Assembly (NCBI RefSeq): GCF_024679245.1
Contig: NC_090173.1
Location: 11,763,513 to 11,827,512, forward strand
Direction of reading: 5' to 3'
From: Pseudorasbora parva
Lineage: Eukaryota > Chordata > Actinopteri > Cypriniformes > Gobionidae
DNA length: 64,000 nucleotides
Shown: in pieces, positions 56,859 to 64,000 of the stretch
Numbering within the stretch: the stretch's first letter is position 1
Layout: every line of letters begins with the position of its first letter
Program-made: the position numbers and the translations under genes
Notes under the pieces: model-generated
What the model was told of the DNA's origin: nothing
What the model saw: only the letters and a program-made list of their open reading frames with translations
The model's database searches: none

Positions 56859-57609
56859 AAAAAGACAGAAAAGCACAGATCTAGAGAGAAAACTTTATTG
56901 GACACTAAATGTACAGAGAGATAAGGGGTCAAAAGGTGGCAGCAGAGAGAAAAGGTTCGGGTTTCTGCTTCCATCGCATGACACACAAAATCAAACATCT
57001 CCAGCTGTGACGTCTCTCTCATAAGACTGCCTGCAGGTGTTGCCTTCAATACGGCGGTTCCTTGGGCCTTCCCGTCGTGGGTCTTTTGAGACCAACCAGC
57101 GCTCTACTAGCATCTGGATTTTGTGTTTGACAATAAAATAAGTGCTTGGGGTTTTCGGGGCTGTTTAGAGCAGCGTGGGGAGCCCTTTTTCTTGCAGGCC
57201 GGATCCGGTCCAAGTCAATTTAAGCTTAAGAATGAATGTGGAATCATCTGTGGTATATTCAAGGCACTGCTAAACTGGACTAAACGCTGGAAAATATGGT
57301 TCTAGGTTCCTTTCAGGACTGAGGTAGTGAATTTCACCAAAGGGAGACGCCACCCGGTTTCCAGCAGTCTCACTGCTGTGTCCTTCCCTGGCGTTGAGAG
57401 ACTTTAGATGCGGCATCTAAAGGTAAATGTATATGAACACAAGATTATCGGCTCATGCCGTCTATCGCAGTCTAGACTGAGTTGGCCAAGTGTTTGCATG
57501 CATTTCTTTTCTCATTTCTGCCTTCACATGCTATCGGAACTTTTAAAAATGAAGGTTCTTTATTGGTGGTTCCATTAAGAACCTTGAGCATTCATATAAT
57601 CTTTTCATT

Positions 57610-57834
57610 CACTCTAAAAAATTCTGAGTAAAAAACAACCCAATGTTGGGTCAAGTATGGACTAACCCAGCAGTTGGATTGTTTTAACCCAGCGATTGGG
57701 TTGTCTTAAGCAAATATTTAACCCAACCACAAGATTAAAACAACCCAACTGCTGGGTTAAAACAACCCAATTGCTGCTTTAGTCCATATTTGACCCAACA
57801 TTGGGTTAAAACAACCCAGCATTTTTTAGAGTGT
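57610..57834. mobile_element. Foldback MITE (TGCTGGGTT family)
   Basis: CACTCTAAAAAATTC and GCATTTTTTAGAGTG ends with repeated AACAACCCAA blocks. Extra internal copies of the CAGCGATTGGGTTGT unit make it longer than its relatives. Confidence 0.7.
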
Positions 57835-58007
57835 ATGCTGCGTTCCAGGCAGGTTTCTGAGCCCGTTAGTCACGACTTCAAACCACGACTCAAAAACGTC
57901 GGAGCGCAAGGAATTGCGGTAGCTTAGATGTAAACAAATCATGGATAGCAGATTTTTTTCACCAAATTTCACACGACTTGAGAGTTTATTCATGTCTAAT
58001 TTCCGAC

Positions 58008-58128
58008 TACACTCTAAAAAAAATGCTGGGCTGTTTTAACCCAATGTTGGGTCAAATATGGACTAACCCGGCAAATGGGCAATCCATATTTGACCGGTTG
58101 TTTTTTACCCAGAATTTTTAAGAGTGTA
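58008..58128. mobile_element. Foldback MITE (TGCTGGGTT family)
   Basis: Shorter family member with CACTCTAAAAAAAATGCTGG and AATTTTTAAGAGTG ends, about 170 bp from the previous one. Confidence 0.65.
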
Positions 58129-58428
58129 GGACAGTCGTATTTATGGCAAGACTGATAGCACATCAAGGCAGGATCAACTGGATTTTCAAAGTGGTCTAGG
58201 AATAAAAAGAGACATTTAACCGATACTTTTCTTTTAAAAAAAGGAGAGGAACACATTGGTGAAATGCTGAAAACTCGGCTGGGCCTTCCTCTTGCCCTCA
58301 GAGAGGTATTTTCACGGGGCATTATTCACGAGAAGCGGTTTGGCTTAATCCTGGATTTATTTAAGTTTTGTACATTAGGAAACAGTCTACACAGGGCTTT
58401 ATACACATGTCTCACCTCTGCATTTATA

Positions 58429-58949
<521 letters not shown>

Positions 58950-60081
58950 CACACACACAGACATGAAAATAAAGGGAAATTAAAAGAAAGTGCCATTTCT
59001 GCCCCCCATTCGATCCTAAACAATACAAATCTGTGCACATCTAAATTTTTGGCCTAACCTTGGGCAGACGGGGACTTTTACTGTCGACAATGAAGTCACC
59101 AGCAGGAACAGCAATCAAAGATCAGTCGCCTCGACTTTATACCCTGCATCATCTATTAGAACAGACAGAGAAAACTGATCTCAGAGCAGAAAGCCTAACA
59201 AAGACCTGGTTAACTTTTTATAGTTGCACATACTGTCCACACACATACTACAGGAGTAGCAGTAGTATACTAGTACCAGTGACTCCATTGACAACAACGA
59301 GACTTTTATGACATTCGACCAAGAGCTGCCGCACTAAACATTCACGATCAACGCTCTGCTTTGAAAAAGTCTCAATTGTATAGACTAGAAAAATCATAGC
59401 CTTTAGATTTCCATTCAAAGAACCAATAGCGATACTGCGGATGCCGTGTGTAATGAAAGCCCATTACAAAGCATCAAGACGAGTGTGAGTTACTGTATAC
59501 GGAGGAACTGCAGCTCCTTCCTACAAGAAAAAAAACACTGATGTACCTTCTGTACAATATATATATATATAACATATATATTTAATCTTTATGTTGCTGC
59601 GAGTTCTGGTGTGTGAGGTCCGAATGCTAGCGTTCCCTGAGACAGAATACTAAAGGCTATTCGAAAACGAGAAGGTTTTTAATGCCCAGAATTGAAGACA
59701 TAATTGCGGGTTTCGCTGTTTTATACTATATATCAAAACACTATGTTACTAATCTCTGAATAATAGCTTTATATATATATATTCTATATCATAAATGTCT
59801 GGATTTGCTGTGCCTTGAAAATATTTAAACAGTATTATATAGGAAAAATACTGTACAAAAAAAGTAACTTATAATAGGTTATATATGTATATATATATAA
59901 ACATTAAAACTCTGTTTTATCAATACATCTGTGTGCTGTATCTTTTGGTCTGCAGTAAACAAACTGATTGGGTTTTAACCACAGTATTTGAGACAACACC
60001 GTCCTGCTTAACGAACGTCTCATGTCCTCTTCAAACACATTCATTACAGTCATACAGCCGACGCACGCACGCACACACGCA

Positions 60082-60133
<52 letters not shown>

Positions 60134-60589
60134 GCTACCAAAAGAAAGAAAAAAAATGATCACTACAAATATATGTTTGTATTGACTTAAAAACAAACTA
60201 AAATTCTAAAACATGCTCTGGGTAAAAAAAACAAAAACAAAACAAAACAAATTACAATAAAAAAGGACAGAATAATTGTCCGTTCTAAACAAACAAACAA
60301 AAAAAGACCAATTTACAGTTAGCTTGAGGCCGCGACTCTAAAACAATAGTCATGCTGAAATATCCAATAAAACAGGAAAAATTACTATACAGCAATAACA
60401 ATAAGAACAGCTATAACAATAGTAGTAATTAACAGCTGAATATTTTTGAAAAAAAATTTCTTCAAGAAAAAAAAAAAATTCTTCAAAAAAAAAAAAAAAA
60501 AGTCCATAAATATATCAGGCAGATTATAGTGTAGGTAGAAACATTGCACCAGATCAGATTGTGAAACACGCATTAGTGCAGGGAGTTAG

Positions 60590-60706
<117 letters not shown>

Positions 60707-60723
60707 ATGGATTCAGCATTTTT

Positions 60724-60778
60724 GGGGGGAAAGTTTTGGAGGGAAAGTTTTGGAGGGAAAGTTTTGGAGGGAAAGTTT
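60724..60778. repeat. 14-bp minisatellite
   Basis: The unit GGAGGGAAAGTTTT is repeated about four times, 24 bp from the GA tract. Confidence 0.9.
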
Positions 60779-61492
60779 CTGCACTACAGCTGTGATGGCT
60801 GAAACAGGCTTTGCAGAAACCTTAGAGTAGAAGATTCTAGCTTACATGTCGTGTGTTTTGCCTTCTGAAGAGATTCAGGCTTATTGCTCCATGGACAATG
60901 CAGGAAAGACGAAAAGAAAAAAAAACGCTGGTGTTGGTTTTAAAAGTAATGATGAAAAGAAAACAGACGAAACACAAAGAACAGACATCATGTTCTGACT
61001 CTAGCTAGTGTTATACACACACGTTACAGAACGAAAGGTGTCGGTGCGTTACAGCTATTCAACTAAAACACAATCATATACACAAAAAAAAAAAGCTTGA
61101 GCGACGGGAAGAGGGCGGAGCCTCTGGGAAGAGGGGGATGGGCCGAGCAGATGATTGACAGAGAGGAGGGCGAGAAGCGAGGAAAATATTCATCAGTCCG
61201 TGTTTAAAAACATTCCAGAGAAAACCGTGTAGAATCATTTCCGAAATAAACGATCCATCGTTGGGAAAGGAATAAACGGACAAACCATCAGATAAAAGGA
61301 AAGAGAGAGAGAGAAGTGAAACTAGATAAGAGAAAGACAGACACAAATTAACTCAAATATCGAGAGAGAAAAGAGAGAGAAACGTGAAAAGTGAGAGGAG
61401 AATTTGGTGCCTCTTAACGGGGCACGCAGAAGTTCCTGGGGGGGCGGGGCATCTGTGGATGTGGGCGGGGCTTGTGTGCAGATGGGCGGGGC

Positions 61493-61708
61493 TCACAGAG
61501 GGCCGTGTCGCGCCTCGTATTTGGCCAGAACGTTCTTACAGCGGCCGAGTTCCTTCCGCAGGTCGGCCACTTCCTGTCGGAGCGCCGCGTTCTCCTTCTC
61601 CAGGAATCCCGCGCGGATGGCGATCTGGTTCTCTTTCAGCCGCCGAGCGTCCCGGGAACGTTTGGCCGCGACATTGTTCTTTCTGCGCCGAGCCCAGTAT
61701 TTGTCATC
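61493..61708 (-). CDS. hlf: Hepatic leukemia factor, last coding exon (bZIP)
   Basis: The minus strand from 61708 to 61495 encodes 71 residues starting [12 protein letters not shown] and ending KYEARHGPL, followed by TGA (61495-61493). An AG acceptor (CCCGAGCAG) precedes GATGACAAA in phase 0. The exon holds the whole basic region ([20 protein letters not shown]) and the leucine zipper after it, with Leu heptads in [20 protein letters not shown]. This is the PAR-bZIP C-terminus. The ARHGPL ending fits HLF better than TEF or DBP. PAR-bZIP factors dimerise through the zipper, bind TTAYGTAA-type sites and act in circadian and metabolic gene control in the nucleus. Upstream exons with the PAR domain lie beyond the window edge. 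The convergent position against mmd agrees with vertebrate synteny. Confidence 0.95.
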   Translation of the reverse strand, partial: DDKYWARRRKNNVAAKRSRDARRLKENQIAIRAGFLEKENAALRQEVADLRKELGRCKNVLAKYEARHGPL

Positions 61709-63880
61709 CTGCTCGGGGACGGAGAGACAGACAAATCAGAAAAAGAATAATTATTCTCACAATTCCGTTTGGAATTTTCGCTGGTGACACAAAAAATTAT
61801 GCCTTTATCTTTACAAAAAAATAAGGAAAAAGAAGGATAAATCAAAAGTAAATTTCAACCATAAATTGTAAAGGAGTTTTCTAGGACTTTTATTTTTATA
61901 TATATATATTTTTTTGTATTTTTATCAAGCCTGCATTATCCCTCTCAGAAACTGAAGCTTTCGCGCCTCGATCGCCCCCCGGTGGCCGGTCCCAGTATAG
62001 CCGCACCACTGTGTTTTCTAACGGACGCGAGGCAAACTAAACAATCAAATTACACCACAAATATTTTCCCCCCAAAGTTAGTTTATGTCATTGAAGGCAG
62101 TTATCATCACGATGATTTCATTTCAAGTGTCCGTTTTTAAAATAAGTTTAGTTTTAGTTAGTTATCTGATGCTATAAAAACGGGGTGTGTGACGTCATGA
62201 TTGACAGCTGAGATCGACGTCTTCTCTGAGTGAAGTTGTCACTGAGGCACTTACTGACTTTTTTCGGGATTTTTGGGAGCAGATTGGAGCTTTAGCTTTA
62301 ATTTCTACATTTCCATAACTGATTATTTCACCAACATAATTAATTGTTCTGCATCTGTGAGAGTGTGGGCGGGCTTTTAATATCACGGCTCCACTTTCTG
62401 CTCTACTTCCTGCTCTACTTCCTGCTCTCTACTGCGCAAACTCTGTCCCAAGATGTGAGTGTCAGGCCGCCTGAAAGCTTCAACTCTGGCAAGCGGAAAC
62501 GGATGATGTCGAGTCGTCCATATTTTTTTACGGTCTATGGTTTTTACCAAGCGGCAACCTCCCGCGATCTTTCTTGAAGCCGATACGGAAGTGATTTAAA
62601 CTGTAGTTCATCGACTGGCCACTAGAGACAGACTCCAGAAGGAGCAGAATCTCATTGAGCCTCATGTTAAAATGCCCAACTTTACAGCAGAATAAAATAT
62701 GTTTACAGTCTGGGACAAACTGTGGTTTTGGTCTATACGGCTAATTTTGACCTTCATGACAACTGTGAGGGGGTGAATGTTTTTATAACTCATTCGTTTA
62801 AATTATAAAAAGCCTTAAAGTTATGCATAATTAAGGGCGTGGCCACTTTGAGTGACAGGTGGATTGCCGTATAGAGACGGAGCGTATTTAGGCCACGCCC
62901 ACCCTCCTTGTCATTTTGGACTTATTACAAAAAGCAGAACCATTTTCTAAAAGCTGATATGTGACGAGGTGTGCAGCAAACAAGCTAAAAAAAACATAAC
63001 TAACATTTTTATAAGCTGCCGACCCCCAAAAAACGAGCGTTTAAGGAGACTAAAGTGGACACAGGCAATAAGACGTGACGCTTCAGCTGGAAGAATGGGT
63101 CAGTTTTGGGATCCTGACACTCAGTATGTCTCAGTATGTCTACGTGTGCAGTAAACATGTTGTCCAATATCAAATGTCAGTTTTATATGTTATATTTCCT
63201 GTCTCTGATGACTTTCCCCTCCAGTGGGCGTAGTTCTCACTGTAATATAGCATGTCTCGCTCTGACTCAAGTATCCACTTTAATGTCTTTAAACGCTCAT
63301 TTTTTGGGTCAGCAGCTTATCAACACTTCTGGGTTTTTGGTTCTGGGTTCTTTAGCTTGTTTTCTGTACACCTCGTCACATATCAGCTTTTAGACATTGT
63401 TCGTTTTTTTGTAATAAGTCAGAAATGACAAGGAGGCCGCTTCCCGCAATAGAAAGCAAATGGAGACGGTTGTCAACTGGACTTCTTTTTCTCACTTTGA
63501 GATATTTATTTATAATAACATTTGACCACACAGAGTCACATGACTCGTACAGGACTTTCTGATTGGCTACGTTCATGTTTCCGCTCCTGACGGCTAGATT
63601 TGATTCAGCATTTCTAAAAACCAATCAGTCAATAAATAAAGCGTTCAAAAAGGCTTTTCACCTTTTAAAGCAGGCTATTATGATTATTGTATTGCCACAG
63701 CATTTACTAAAAGTAAAGCAAGTACTTTTAATAAAGAAGTATAGAAATTAAATATATTTTTAAATATGTAAATATACTGTATGATATACATAATACAAGA
63801 CACAATGATGTTTATGATGTAAAACAAATTAAAAAAATTAAGTAAATCAAAAATAGGACAATAAAAGAATGGGACATGGG

Positions 63881-63934
<54 letters not shown>

Positions 63935-64000
63935 GAAATAAATAAAAACAGAATAGTAAAAAAATGGGTTTATCAGATCATAATAATGATAATAATAATA
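61709..64000 (-). other. hlf: hlf last intron (partial), repeats, no other exon
   Basis: Upstream of the hlf last exon on the minus strand. An inverted repeat at about 62900-63075 and 63275-63440 shares AAAAGCTGATATGTGACGAG with its complement. No second hlf exon is seen. Confidence 0.55.
63881..63934. repeat. (TAA)n microsatellite
   Basis: About 18 units of ATA/TAA, with similar short tracts at the window end. Confidence 0.95.

Noticed and set aside
61384..61824. Long plus-strand ORFs over the hlf exon
   Set aside because: They are antisense shadows of the GC-rich bZIP exon on the minus strand.

Overview
This window is vertebrate nuclear DNA, most likely from a cyprinid teleost (carp, minnow or danio lineage). 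Three ordinary protein-coding loci sit in a much larger amount of DNA transposons, foldback MITEs and CA/TA/GA microsatellites. There is no bacterial-type gene density, no operon, no CRISPR array and no rRNA or tRNA gene. Long palindromic TTAA-flanked MITEs, hAT and Tc1/mariner elements and TG-linked repeats are typical of cyprinid genomes.

The gene order is smim36 (single coding exon, + strand, 7048-7341), then mmd (seven coding exons, + strand, 24821-49774), then the last coding exon of hlf (- strand, 61493-61708). I recall the human 17q22 region as HLF-MMD-SMIM36, so the trio looks like conserved synteny, with mmd and hlf convergent. The mmd model was assembled by hand from splice sites. 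All seven exons join in frame to 239 codons, and the product keeps the PAQR-family metal-site residues. Only the bZIP-encoding last exon of hlf is inside the window; the rest of hlf lies past the right edge.

Layout. 1-7000: repeats, including a 1.2-kb TTAA element with a remnant two-exon ORF inserted inside an older foldback MITE. 7.0-7.75 kb: smim36. 7.8-24.3 kb: intergenic; it holds a duplicated copy of the smim36 3' end, a second local duplication, many copies of one CACTGTAAAA-ended MITE, a TTAA MITE, a large palindrome interrupted by a retroposon, a broken Tc1 element, and a hAT element containing an exon-like ORF. 24.4-49.8 kb: mmd, with introns 1, 2 and 6 filled by palindromes, nested hAT elements and a frameshifted Tc1 element. 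49.8-52.9 kb: probable mmd 3' UTR. 52.9-56.9 kb: a foldback with a nested MITE, then a third Tc1 element in a TA microsatellite. 56.9-61.5 kb: probable hlf 3' UTR on the minus strand. 61.7-64 kb: hlf intron.

The genes do not form one pathway. Smim36 is a small membrane protein of unknown role, Mmd is a seven-pass PAQR (PAQR11) membrane protein, and Hlf is a PAR-bZIP transcription factor. I found no convincing new biological system. The most unusual items are the exon-like ORF inside a hAT element (20416-20655), the duplicated smim36 3' end with a dated hAT insertion, the near-perfect 0.7-kb hairpin in mmd intron 1, and several insertions whose unoccupied site is visible elsewhere in the window. 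Repeat family names are descriptive because no repeat library could be searched.
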